From Bromus sterilis (taxonomy: Eukaryota > Streptophyta > Magnoliopsida > Poales > Poaceae), in the NCBI GenBank assembly GCA_950022295.1, contig OX465600.1, forward strand, positions 293,925,782 to 293,989,781: DNA of 64,000 nt, written 5' to 3'. Position numbers and translations under genes: made by a program. A model generated the notes under the pieces. That model was not told the origin of the DNA. It ran no database searches and saw nothing but the letters and a program-made list of their open reading frames with translations. Positions 1-11,728 of this stretch are shown in pieces; position 1 is the first letter of the stretch; each line of letters starts with the position of its first letter.

Positions 1-784
1 GAGAAATGATCGGCATTGGTGGAGCGGCCTGACCAGTCTTCTCGTACATAGTCTGCACATTTGTTTTCCATGAGTCAATCATATTAGTTACTAATATAAA
101 CAAAAATTATAACATGCATTCTTTGGGTGAATATGAACAAGTGACTTACCACGAAGAGCTCATACAAGGCCCGGTTCGATGCATCGTGTCGTGCCGCGGC
201 CTCCTCGAGAGCCTTCGCCGTCCTCTCCTCCGCCAGCCGCTCTCTCTCCGTTGCCTTCTCCTCTGCCAACCGCTCCTTCTCCTCCAGTAGTCGCTGGGTG
301 TTTTGTCCCTCTTTCTCAAGAGCTTCCTGCAACCCCACTCCTCTAGTTAGCATTGTAATATTCGATGAGAGAAAACAAGAATGCAAGAGTCCTTATGGAT
401 AACGTGGATAGCGAGGTCGACTGGTCGCGGACGAGTCCTTATAGCAGGAGAAGAACTCGTTTGGCGTGCCTTGATCTCAGGAAGAGTCTTATCACACCTA
501 ATCAACTTATCTCCAATGGCCATGGCGCCATGGCGCCTTCCGCCACCAGAGATCATCACCAGCTCCGGGTCAATAGGCTTCCCAATCGGGGTGTAAGCCT
601 CCCCGTACTTCTCCTTCGCCACCTCAGTATAAGCCTTGAGCTTACTATAGACGACAATGTTGGTGAAAGTCGAAGGAGTGGCGAGATCCGACTCTAAGAG
701 CGCCTTGGCCTTCTTGTACGACGCTGTATGGGCCATGCCATACATGTCGAACACCTCAGGCACCTCCGTTTTATTATGCTCCGC
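1..784 (-). pseudogene. CACTA second gene (Ptta/Transposase_24 type), 3' exons
   Basis: Minus-strand exons with usable splice sites. One begins at 784 after an acceptor CTTTTAG and encodes EVPEVFDMYGMAHTASYKKA, the conserved core of the plant Ptta/En/Spm transposase family (PF03004), then a section with AYTPIGKPIDPELVMISGGG. The next runs about 340-150 and ends at a CTTCGTG/GTAAGT donor; it is a charged Glu/Arg/Lys-rich coiled coil (EEKERLAEEKATERERLAEE). A further exon starts at 52 after TGTGCAG and leaves the window. In En/Spm elements the second gene supplies the DNA-binding partner of the TNP2 transposase; that role is inferred from the family. Upstream exons are separated by retroelement insertions, so the gene is dead. 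Confidence 0.75.
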
Positions 785-1130
785 CTAAAAGACAAAGCAA
801 AGCATGATATTAGTAAGTGGGTGCCTAAAAGACAAAGCAAAGAAGAATTTGCACATACCCATTTATGCCCGTAACCAGCTAAGTTACTACTGCCTTGATG
901 GTGTGGCACACCAACCATTTGGGCGCGCCGCTCCTTGGCATTGTTGTGGACGGCCAACCAGGCATCTGAGCACCAGTGGTCCATAATGACCTCCCAACAA
1001 TCCATCTTGTCCGCACACCATCTCGGCGGCGCCTAAGTTAGTAAACAAGGAAACTAATAAGTAGCCTAGATAGGAATCAAATCAAGCAAACTATACAAGA
1101 CTTAAGAAGGGTTACCGTCATGTACTGGGC
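684..1130 (-). repeat. CACTA segment present twice (other copy 7458-7903)
   Basis: This 447-bp stretch of CACTA exon, intron and flank is repeated almost exactly at 7458-7903. In both places it is followed on the right by the same retrotransposon LTR end. It shows that a CACTA-LTR block, not just the LTR, was duplicated. Confidence 0.85.
859..1032 (-). pseudogene. CACTA second gene, internal exon
   Basis: The minus-strand exon opens after an AACTTAG acceptor at 1033-1034 and closes at an AAATGG/GTATGT donor at 859. It encodes the signature stretch WCSDAWLAVHNNAKERRAQM followed by VGVPHHQGSSNLAGYGHKW, widely conserved in the Ptta/Transposase_24 family. It joins the exon that starts at 784. 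Its upstream partner exon lies at 11729-12498, beyond two retroelements, so the gene is split. An extra copy of this exon is at 7630-7806. Confidence 0.8.
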
Positions 1131-2728
1131 TGATGACGGCTTCCCGCCCTTCATTGGTAGGCCCCAAGTGGAAGGCGTGATGCGGTACAGCAGCAAGTTT
1201 CCCTCAGTAAAGATACCAAGGTTTGTCTCCAGTAGGACTCCAGAGATGATAAGTAGGTGTCAGCGGCGCAACTGACGCAGACCTGCACACAGACACAGAT
1301 AACTTTGCTCCCAACGAAGTTCAGAGAGGTTGTCAATCTCTCCGGTCTTGTTGTTCACAAATGATAAAACGCAAGGGGATAATGATAGCAACTTGAAAGT
1401 AAATGCAAAAAAGTAAATATAGCTTGGAAACAATAATGAGGATATGGACCGGGATACGTGATGTTCGCTAGTGATGTCTCTCTCCCAAAAGACGATAAAA
1501 ATGCTATGCGAGGTAAAAAAACTACAGAAAGGCAATTGACAGGATTAAGAACGCACCGCAATGCTAACTATGCTACAAAAGAAAGGAAGAGGTTCAAAAG
1601 CACGGGCAGTACGCCAAAGTAAGTAGACCGAAATCCATCTGCATCTACTACTAATCATCCACCTTGAGATATCTATCCAGAACATCTCGCTGGTATTAAG
1701 TTGCGAGCCCCACCCAAAGTGTAAACCCAAAGCAACAGACAACTGCATTAAAAAGAACTTTGCGTAAAGTAAACAATCCTTGTAACCGCGGTTACAAGCA
1801 CCGTTGTTTTCCCCCTTGCGGCAACAACACATCCCCTAGACTCATGTTTCTGTCACTCAAGCATGTCATCGGGGAGGCATGAACCCACAATCTAGCACAA
1901 CGCTCCCTCTTGGAGTCACTACCTACTACTTGGCCAAAGCAATAAACAACAACGGAGAGCATGCAAGAATTACTTAGGAACAAAAATATAAGAGATAAAA
2001 ACCAAATATATTACTCTATCACAATCTGAACATAATCTCATAATCCATCAGATCCGATCAAACTCAACATAGCAATAGCAGAAATATTACAAAGGTGCCT
2101 CGATCATGTAGGGCAGCTCACGAGGTCTAAACAATGAAGATCAAAGAGGGTAGGAGAACATCACATAGCTACTGATCACGGACCCATGGTCCAAGTAAAA
2201 CTACTCACGAGACATCCGGGGAGCATCCATGGTGGAGAGGAGACTCCCGGAGGTCAATCCTCCCTCCGGCAGGGTGCCGGGAAGAGGTCTTCTGGTGCTC
2301 CCGTTCTTGGAAGCGCGGCGGGGTTCCTCTTCTAGAGTTTTCCCGTGACGGGGGATAAATAGGCGAAGGGGGGCAGCCAGAGGTGGACTAGGGGCCCCAG
2401 GCGCCCCCTGGCGCGGCCAGGGGTGGGGCCGCGCCGGGTGGCCGCCTGGCCCCCCTGGCCCCCCTCTGGCCCCTCCCGGGCTTTTCTCGAAGCTTCCGTC
2501 ACGCTGATTTTTCATCTGAATTTTCCCGAATTTTTCTGGCACTTTTTATATGGGGGAAAACTGAAATAGAAAAGCAGCAGAAAACAGGGACTGGCACTGG
2601 GGTGCACTGAGTTAATAAGTTAGTCCAAATATGATAAAAAATGTATGAAAGTGTATATAGATCATAGCAATATCACACAAAACATGCATGGAGCAAGCAG
2701 AAATTATCGATACGTTTTGGACGTATCA
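1131..2728 (-). mobile_element. 3' LTR of non-autonomous Athila-like Ty3 element
   Basis: On the minus strand the repeat starts TGATACGTCCAAAACGTATC at 2728 and ends CATCA at 1131, giving a TG...CA LTR of 1598 bp. It is homologous to the solo LTR at 42308-43924 (plus strand) and to the truncated copy at 7904-9135. A polypurine tract (AAGCTTGGGGATG) sits just upstream on the minus strand at about 2730-2745, which marks this copy as the 3' LTR. Relative to the other copies it lacks about 30 bp around 2320. The bases beyond 1131 are CACTA intron. Confidence 0.85.
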
Positions 2729-5458
2729 ACATCCCCAAGCTTAATTCCTGCTCGTCCTCGAGTAGGTAAATGATAACAAGCATAATTTCTGTGGTGACAT
2801 GCTAGCAACCATAAAAGAAATTTGAAAAGTAAATCAATCAAGGTCAGAGATTCAATTCAAGTCATAACAGGCAAGAGTCTATATTAGCATTGAAATAAGT
2901 AACGAAAGAACAAAAGGTGCAAGAGCTCTCGCTGTCCGTGAATCGAATGTCTCCAAATGGTGTTTGCGTGCAAGAAAGGAGAATAGGGAATACGAGAAAA
3001 AAGTATTTTTGTTGAGAACTCAATCTACTAAATTTTCACACTTGGTCCTCTTTGGAATCTTATCTTGACTCGTCCCCAGACCACTAGACAGGTACAAGTC
3101 AATTTGATCCACTCCTTTTCGATATTTTGAGCACTCATGCAATGGATGAGCGTAAGCACGAGAGTTGACACTTAGGATGGCAAAGAGAGAAATATGGTGG
3201 AGGAGGAAGACAAAAAGGATGAGAAAGGCTCACATCAATGAGGACAATCATAGGCAAGAGATGCCAAATGATAGATATGATGTGAGGAGTAGGGATTGCC
3301 ATGCAATGGATGCACATACGAGCTAAGAAGCTCTCCAAACTATATGGATAAAGATCATCTCTATGGAGTACAAAGATATAGAGGGAGTACTAGTGTGGAT
3401 CTCTCAAAAGGATAGTAGTGTTGCCCCTTTCTCTCTTTTTATTTCTTTTTCTCTTTTTTCTCCTTTTTTGTATTTTTTTGGTGGCCTCAATGGCTCTTTC
3501 TATTTAACTCTCATTTGTCCTCTTTGGGATCTTTTAATGTGTCCACTTTGGGATCTTTTCCTCACTTAAGGGCAACACTCTATTTTACAAGAAGGTAAAG
3601 GAGATCTTTCACACTTTACAAGGTACTCAAAATCATAAAGAAGATGTAACTATCATGATGTATGCAATGTATGTCGCTGCCAGTGTAGCAGGAATATGTA
3701 TGACATGAAAATCAAGTCATGAATAGGTGGATGTTGCATGGCAATGTAACTCGGAAAGGCTATGGAAATGCCTTGATAGGTAGGTATGGTGGCTGTTTTG
3801 AGGGAAGATAAAGGGAGGCTTATGATGACAGAGCGTATCATACCAAGGGTTTGGATGTACCGGCGAAGGTGGACACCAACTCTCGGAGTGAGAAGAAGGC
3901 AATGCACGGCACGGGAAAGGCTAGAAAAATATGGGAAGGTGGAAGTGTCAACTCTCAATACTTACATTAGTCCGAAGAACTCATGCACTTATTATCGGTA
4001 ACTCTCAATCTAATGAGGAGGTTCACAAAGAGACAAGTACCCCGAGGAGGAGTGTATGGGGGTTTGGTTATCCTTGCGCATCCTCGACTCATGGTACGTG
4101 AGTGTACTCTAATATTCGACTCCTCAGAAGAGTAGTGATCTATCTAGTAGCTAGAGTTCTCAACTAGTTTTGTAGGTTTTGAAAATAAACACGGATTGCC
4201 CAAAATACGACACCTATCACTAATAGGCAAGAGCTCTTGACACCAAAAGTCAAACATTACTCACAACAATGCCTCAAAACTATTGCAAGCTACTACTAAA
4301 ATTAAATAGCAACCTCAATTACCTACTTTCAAGACAGAACATAACTCAGTGCAACAACCAACTCTCTTAACAAGATAAACATGAAAACTAAAAAGAGTTG
4401 CAGCAACAAACTAAACAAAACCCAAAGCTCTTGCTAAAGACAAACTAAGACTAAAACTAAACATGGCAGTAGCTATGAAAAGATAAGGAACACACAACAG
4501 CAAAAAGATAGGCAGGAAAAATCCTATGATGTGTTCTAGATTTTGAAAGTGGAGCGTGTTTCTCTCCCACACAAAGTAAGACGGGATCTAACTTGTTATG
4601 AACAGCAAGCAAAGCTAAAGAAAACTAAAAACAAAACCTAAGAGCGAGACGCTCCAAGCATAGCACATAACACATGAAGTGATAAAAATATAGTGAGACG
4701 AAGGACGAACTGATGATGGTTGATGGAGAAGGGGATGCACGGGGGGCATCCCCAAACTTAGACGCTTGAGTCTCCTTGAATATTTATTGGGGATGCATGG
4801 GGGCATCCCCAAGCTTGAGGGCTTGACACTCCTGGATCTTCTTTCATCATCTTCCAACGCACACTTGAAAACTCCCTTCATACATAACTCATCATAAGCT
4901 GATTAGAGAGGTTAGTACCCTTAATAAATAATTTTTTCTCCACTGCATATAAAGATAATCTTGAAGATCTACTGTTTCTCAAGAGTGCCAAAAAGTTTTT
5001 TTTGCAAAGAAAAAGCAAGCTTAAGGTTTGCAAAAGTAAGGAGAGACAAAACGTGGCAGAATGTGTGAAAAACAGAACAGCAGATAGTAAAGAATTTTTT
5101 AGGGGCACTTCTGCAACTCAAATCAAAAAACTCAGAACATATTGAAGTTTCGTAATTCTATAGATCATAGTTTGTAAAAAATTCAGCTCAAAAAGATGAA
5201 CTGGGATTTTTCTGGAATTTTTCTGGTCACAAGGACAGAATCTGTTTTCTGGACAGCATGTCACAACTTTTACTTCACTTGCCGTAAGAGGCTATAACTT
5301 GGCACAAAGCTGAAAATTAAATATACAATGATGTTGCTAAAGTAGTAACAATCATCAAGACACAACAAAAACAAAAATAAAAACCTAAATTCGTTGCGGG
5401 CTGCCTCCCGAAAGCTCTTCTTTAAAGCCATTAGCTAGGCATCATGCAAAAAGAAGAA
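2729..5458 (-). other. 3' noncoding part of the gag-protease element
   Basis: About 2.7 kb between the end of the protease frame and the polypurine tract. It has no long open frame and no reverse transcriptase, RNase H or integrase motif on either strand. That is why the element is called non-autonomous. It contains two hairpin-forming GGGGATGC/GCATCCCC motifs at 4733-4811. Confidence 0.7.
4733..4811. repeat. Two tandem GC-rich hairpins
   Basis: GGGGATGC and GCATCCCC occur as paired arms twice about 60 bp apart (4733-4758 and 4790-4811). Each gives an 8-bp perfect stem with a short loop. On the minus strand each is next to an AAGTTTGGGGATG or AAGCTTGGGGATG tract resembling the element's own polypurine tract at 2730-2745. 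Confidence 0.65.
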
Positions 5459-7457
5459 TCAAGTTTTATCAAGAGAAAGAGAATAACTAGCCCGAGTAAC
5501 GGACTCAAAAGGTAACTTGATTTTCTTTCTAGGGAAGTGTTCCATCCCCTTTTTGAATGGGAATTGGAATTTTATATTCCCCTCTTTCATGTCATTAACC
5601 GCACCAACGGTGCGAAGAAAAGGACGTCCCAAAATAATTGGATTCAAAGGTTCACACTCTATATCCATAACAATAAAATCAACGGGAACATAGTTGTCAT
5701 TGACAATGATAAGAACATCGTTGATCTTCCCCAAAGGTTTCTTTATGGAAGAATCAACAAGACGAACACCAAAAGAACAAGGCTCAAAAGGCTTCAATTC
5801 AAACATATCAAATATTCTTTTGGGCATAACATAGGTACTAGCTCCAACATCACATAAAGCATAGCAAGAGAAGTTATTTAATTTAATTTTGATCATAGGG
5901 TCCCAACCATCCTCTAGCTTCCTAGGTATGGAGGCTTCTACTCTAAGCTTCTCCTCCCTAGCTTTGATAAGAGCATTTGTGATATGCTCCGTGAAGGCAA
6001 GATTAAGTGTGCTAGTGTGGGGGTCTCTAGACATTTTGTGTAACAAGCTAATAACTTCTGAGAGGGTGCAACTATCAAAGGTGGTAGTAGTGTCATCTAG
6101 GCTCACTTGTTTGAAACCCTCTATGTTCATAGGAGTTTATTTTTCTACGGTTGAGGTGTTAGCATCACCATTAATAGGTCCAACGGGACTAGGAGTGCAT
6201 TGGGTGCTAATAGTTTGAGTGTCCTCAATAATTTGGATAGTGGCAACTGTGTGGTGTGTAGGAAGGCTCTTAATTCTATCCTCTTCCTCTTTTTCTCTAG
6301 CCCATCTTTCTTTAAGTTTAGCCATCATCCTAATATTTTCATTGATTTGCAACTGGATAGCATTAATAGGAGTGGTTTTATTCTCCTCAAGGGGAGAGGT
6401 TCTAATTTTGAGCATCTCAATATCAAGGGCTAAGCTTTCTACCTTCAAAGAGAGATTATCTATTTTAGATAATTTCTCTTCTACATTTTTGTTGAAGGCT
6501 TTTTGGGTAGTGATAAAGTCTCTAAGCATGCTTTCTAATTCAGAAGAGGGGTTCTTGTTGCTAGGGTAAGTGTTGTTGTTCCCATAGTTAGATGGGAACG
6601 GTCTAGGATTGCTAGCAAAATTTCCCCTATAAGCACTGTTGTTGAAGTTGTTTCTAGCAATAAAGTTCACATCTACTTGTTCTTGAGCAACCAAAGAATT
6701 TAAAGGAGGGAGGTAATTTCCTCGACAAAGTTTACCTTCCTACCTGTTGGAGCGCGTTCGGTGTGCCATTGGGAATAATTGGTCATCATCTCATCGAGAA
6801 GCTTTGTGGCAGCACCAAGTGTAGTTGACATAAAGGTTCCTTCTGCGGCCGAACCTAACAGGTTCCGCGAGGTAAAGTTCAAGCCTGCATAAAAAGTCTG
6901 GATAACCATCCAAGTAGTCAAACCATGTGTAGGGCATTTCTTAACAAGAGATTTCATTCGTTCCCAAGCTTGGGCAACGTGTTCATTATCCAATTGCTTG
7001 AAATTCATAATATTGCTCCTCAATTGGATAATCTTAGCAGGAGGGTAGTACTTCCCTATAAAAGCATCTTTGCACTTATCCCAAGAATCTATGTTATTTC
7101 TAGGCAAAGATTGAAACCAGATTTTAGCATCTCCCCTTAAAGAGAAAGGAAAGAGCTTAAGCTTAACAACATCACCTTCCACTTCTTTATACTTTTGCAT
7201 ATCACATAATTCAACAAAATTATTCAAGTGTAAAGCAGCATCATCTCCAGCACCAGAGAATTGATCTCTCATAACAAGGTTCAGCAAAGCAGGTTTAATT
7301 TCATAAGAGGTAGCTGAAGTGGCAGGTGTGGCAATGGGAGTGCAGATAAAGTCTTGGTTGTTGTGACTAGTGAAGTCACACAACTTGGTGTTTTCAGTGA
7401 ACCCATAGTAGCAGCAAGTGTGGCAGATTTTTTTGTAGTTTTTGATAAAATACACAA
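5459..7457 (-). pseudogene. Athila-like gag-protease, frameshifted, 5' end lost
   Basis: Minus-strand gag matches the plant retrotransposon gag family (RDQFSGAGDDAALHLNNFVE at about 7265-7205, then WFQSLP and KYYPP). It shifts frame after VNFVEEI near 6700 and continues to 6140 with an Asn-rich section and a predicted coiled coil. A TAA at 6137-6139 interrupts the frame just before the protease part (6130-5459), which has the aspartic protease core CDVGAS and the later ILGRPFL motif. No polymerase follows. The 5' end of gag is replaced at 7458 by CACTA sequence, producing a chimeric open frame of 359 codons (7779-6700). Relatives are gag-only or gag-protease Triticeae elements of the Sabrina/WHAM kind; that assignment is from memory and not firm. 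Confidence 0.75.
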
Positions 7458-7903
7458 AGATCCGACTCTGAGAGCGCCTTGGCCTTCTTGTACGACGCTG
7501 TATGGGCCATGCCATACATGTCGAACACCTCAGGCACCTCCGTTTTATTATGCTCCGCCTAAAAGACAAAGCAAAGCATGATATTAGTAAGTGGGTGCCT
7601 AAAAGACAAAGCAAAGAAGAATTTGCACATACCCATTTATGCCCGTAACCAGCTAAGTTACGGCTGCCTTGATGGTGTGGCACACCAACCATTTGGGCGC
7701 GCCGCTCCTTGGCATTGTTGTGGACGGCCAACCAGGCATCTGAGCACCAGTGGTCCACAATGACCTCCCAACAATCCATCTTGTACGCACACCATCTCGG
7801 CGGTGCCTAAGTTAGTAAACAAGGAAACTAATAAGTAGCCTGATAGGAATCAAATCAAGCAAACTATACAAGACTTAAGAAGGGTTACCGTCATGTACTG
7901 GGT
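7458..7903 (-). pseudogene. Duplicate CACTA transposase-gene exon fused to gag
   Basis: This is the second copy of 684-1130. The exon again encodes WCSDAWLAVHNNAKERRAQM and the following VGVPHHQG stretch, with a donor near 7630 and an acceptor near 7806. At 7458 the CACTA sequence stops and retroelement gag leader begins, with 3-7 bp of shared sequence (AGA...) at the join. The resulting open frame is a rearrangement product, not a functional fusion that can be supported. Confidence 0.75.
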
Positions 7904-9135
7904 TGATGACGGCTTCCCGCCCTTCGTTGGTAGGCCCCAAGTGGAAGGCGTGATGCGGTACAGCAGCAAGTTTCCCTGAGTAAAGATACCAAGGTTTGTC
8001 TCCAGTAGGACTCCAGAGATGATAAGTAGGTGTCAGCGGCGCAACTGACGCGGACCTGCACACAGACACATATAACTTTTCTCCCAACGAAGTTCAGAGA
8101 GGTTGTCAATCTCTCCGGTCTTGTTGTTCACAAATGATAAAATGCAAGGGCATAATGATAGCAACTTGAAAGTAAATGCAGAAAAGTAAATATAGCTTGG
8201 AAACAATAATGAGGATATGGTCCGGGATACGTGATGTTCGCTAGTGATGTCTCTCTCCCAAAAGACGATAAAAATGCTATGCGAGGTAAACAAATTACAG
8301 AAAGGCAATTGACAGGATTAAGAACGCACCGCAATGCTAACTATGCTACAAAAGAAAGGAAGAGGTTCAAAATCATGGGCAGTACGCCAAAGTAAGTAGA
8401 CCGAAATCCATCTGCATCTACTACTAATCATCCACCTTGAGATATCTATCCAGAACATCTCGCTGGTATTAAGTTGCGAGCCCCACCCAAAGTGTAAACC
8501 CAAAGCAACAGACAACTGCATTAAAAAGAACTTTGCGTAAAGTAAACAATCCTTGTAACCGCGGTTACAAGCACCGTTGTTTTCCCCCCTTGCGGCAACA
8601 ACACACCCCCTAGACTCATGTTTCTGTCACTCAAGCATGTCATCGGGGAGGCATGAACCCACAATCTAGCACAACGCTCCCTCTTGGAGTCACTACCTAC
8701 TACTTGGCCAAAGCAATAAACAGCAACGGAGAACATGCAAGAATTACTTAGGAACAAAAATATAAGAGATAAAAACCAAATATATTACTCTATCACAATC
8801 TGAACATAATCTCATAATCCATCAGATCCGATCAAACTCAACATAGCAATAGCAGAAATATTACAAAGGTGCCTCGATCATGTAGGGCAGCTCACGAGGT
8901 CTAAACAATGAAGATCAAAGAGGGGAGGAGAACATCACATAGCTACGGATCACGGACCCATGGTCCGAGTAAAACTACTCACGAGACATCCGGGGAGCAT
9001 CCATGGTGGAGAGGAGACTCCCGGAGGTCAATCCTCCCTCCGGCAGGGTGCTGGGAAGAGGTCTTCTGGTGCTCCCGATCTTGGAAGCGCAGCGGCGGCG
9101 GAACAGAGGCGAGTTCGCGGAATAGGGTTCCTCTT
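7904..9135 (-). mobile_element. Truncated LTR copy of the gag-protease element
   Basis: This is homologous to 1131-2728 from the LTR 3' end (TGATGACGG on the plus strand at 7904) up to about 9135, where similarity stops inside the U3/leader part. Its left flank is the duplicated CACTA segment, not gag leader, so it is not a normal 5' LTR of the neighbouring gag. It belongs to a second, mostly deleted copy of the CACTA-LTR block. Confidence 0.8.
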
Positions 9136-11088
9136 TCATTTCTGAGCTGGTTATTCCAGTCTTCTTTCGTTCTGCCTTTATACGTATCATAGTTCTATTT
9201 CCAATGTCACTCCTACTCACAAAAGCTCACACATGATTAAGGATGGCACGGGCCATGGACTTTCCGGCGTGTAAGTCTTACTAACACCGTTTGGAACTTC
9301 CTTTCCCTTAATTCCCATCATCATATGATCGGTGTTCTTCTGGATCCCACACTTATCAGTTTTGTTTGAGCACAATGAACATTTTTCACTAATGCTTACA
9401 ATCATACATTGTACTAGATATCTTATATCCTATATCAATTGTCTTACTACTGAAAACAGTTTTTCAGTTCCATGAATGTCAAGTAACTATCCCAAATGTT
9501 TCAAAGTTCGGGTTTCATGGTGGTGAAGACAATGCACTTAGCTGTGGTGGAATTCTAGCATTTTGGATTATGGACGTAAGTCACATCATCCATAGCATCA
9601 ACGGGAGAGCATCAAAAATTTGCGATAGGACAAGCTCCTTCTCGACACCATTGAGGATAGTCCTCACAATACGGTACCAATCGTAAAGTTTTTACCAGAT
9701 GATATAGTTATTCAAAATCAATTGGGAAGGTGGTAACGCGAGCCATTATTCTACAACGATAATGCAAATACTAAGACTTTGTTCATAATTAAGTTGCACT
9801 TGTGATTAATCAATTTAATTACTTATTGCGCTCCCACTCAGATCAATATCTCTCGTAATTGATGCTGGAGTGATTCAAGATCCGACCCAATCGTCCGCCA
9901 TTGATGTGACATCACTGATGACTTAGACTGGACCGGTAGGCCAACTTGCCAATCACGCCAAAGGTGATTCTTGTTCATCTTTCGATGGGCGTGCTCCGGT
10001 AGCAAACTTTTATCCAAACCGTCAGGACAACCAAGTGTAATGTGTTGTTTGTTCTTTTAAGACACCCGCCTTTTATGTGTCACACCGTGTGCACCCATGT
10101 GACATGACCTGCTCCGATGTGAAACATAGTATAGACGGTGCTACAGTTGGAAGAACACTATCAACTTGATATTGTTTTGCGAGAGATCACCCTAATAAAA
10201 TACGACTACCACGCATCAAACAAGGGTGCATCAAAGGGATAAACATCACAGGCAGTTCATAAAATTATGTGATATAGTATAGCCCTTTGCTTCGTGAAGT
10301 CTTCATTGTCTTCACGTCATCGTGGTTGAAGTCACCGTGTCCACCAACTTTGTCCTTGGTGCCGGGACCAACACCACGGCTTCCGGCATGTGCGTCGGGG
10401 TCCACCTCCGCATCGTAGATCATCACCTTGCATCTATCTATTGCTTTGCCTCGAGCTAATAAACAGTTCTGGCACGCAGGCCATAATTAAGTGACAATCA
10501 TATGACTCCATTCATCATGTCGTACCACGACACGCAGGTCGCGAATAAATATTACATAACATATAGCATCTCATACAAACACATTGCAAATCTTGAAGGC
10601 TATACCACATCACATGCATACTCTGCAAAAACAAGTTAGATCGCTATCTACCCGGGTTTTTGCAAATTTTATCGTGGTTGATTAGCAGGTTACATGCAAA
10701 CGTTGTTCCCTAAACAAACCAAACACGATACTTCAATGTTGCTAGTTTAACGTTCGGGGTGCATGTAGCAACTAATGCCACAAGACAAACTTCGTTCAAC
10801 GCGTGACCCCCGTGTGGATTTGAGTTCATAAAATCCACAAGCCCCTCCATGTTAAATCTTCTATTGCGAGATTAAGATGAGATCCAAGGAGTTTGATGTA
10901 GACCATGATCAAGGCAACCAGCATACTGAAAGCAGCATAGAGGGATCGATGGAAAACTCAATCCTTGTAGCAAAACCTCAACTTGCCATCAAGCATAGAA
11001 AAAATCACATGACAGGGAAGCAACAAGAAAATCAATGCCTCATATCACACATATGATCTAGACCTAAACATGCATCTAATCAAGGATC
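9136..11088 (-). other. Leader/internal remnant of a Copia-type element
   Basis: Nearly 2 kb directly downstream (minus strand) of the primer binding site at 11089-11100. It has no open frame of note and no Gag or polymerase motif. It is probably the untranslated leader of a truncated or non-autonomous Copia element whose pol and 3' LTR are lost at the 9135 breakpoint. Nothing else is visible in it. Confidence 0.5.
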
Positions 11089-11100
11089 GCTCTGATACCA
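11089..11100 (-). promoter_or_regulatory. Primer binding site, initiator Met tRNA
   Basis: The minus strand reads TGGTATCAGAGC, one base after the LTR end. This is the usual site in plant Copia elements complementary to the 3' end of initiator tRNA-Met. Confidence 0.85.
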
Positions 11101-11101
11101 C

Positions 11102-11728
11102 TGTTGGGAAACGTAGTAGAAAACAAAAAATTTCGGCCTACGAATCAAGAACCCAAGATCATCCAAAAAGATTGCATACAAGGTTTTAGGTCATGGCTCA
11201 CCAACCGATGTAGCGGAAGTAGAGTTGGTGAAGACCGTTGGTGCAGATCCCCGCAGCTAGGAATTTCAATGACCTCCCAACCGCGAGGATATCGATCCCG
11301 CGTACCGTTCCACGATCCGTTGCGCGATCTGTCCTGCGAACCGTCCGGCGATCCGTCTCGATCAAGTCCCACGAACAAGTCCCTCGAACATGATCTCCGA
11401 GGAAGAAGAAGGACCTCGAAGAAGGATCAAAGGTATGATCCCTCTACCGGTATCCACACATCCCGATGTAGCAATCCAGCAGCGCTCCGCCGTCCAGAGA
11501 AGAACGCCACCGAGAGAAACTAGAGGGAGAAGAGCTTAGCGGCGTCCGGACTAGAACGATCTAGCCCGAAGAGAATTAGAGGTGCGTGGGATTTAGCTGG
11601 GGCAGCCTTGGGGCTTTTCTGGTGTGTCTTTGGGGCTACCCCTGCCCCCGAATATATAGGTGGAAGCCTGGGGTCGCAACTTGGGCGAGGGTTCTCCCCA
11701 AAGTCGGTTTGGGCCGTTGTGTGAAACA
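11102..11728 (-). mobile_element. 5' LTR of a partial Copia element
   Basis: On the minus strand the 627-bp repeat runs from TGTTTCACAC (11728) to TTTCCCAACA (11102), with TGTT...AACA ends. The primer binding site follows directly. A TATA-like CTATATATTC lies at about 11650-11660. The LTR interrupts the CACTA second gene right after its HTRADMVINGFW stretch. No 3' LTR is present to the left, so the element is truncated. Confidence 0.75.

Noticed and set aside
7458..7779. Transposase-Gag fusion as a captured, functional gene
   Set aside because: The transposase part reads through an intron of its own gene, and the Gag part is frameshifted downstream. It is a rearrangement scar.
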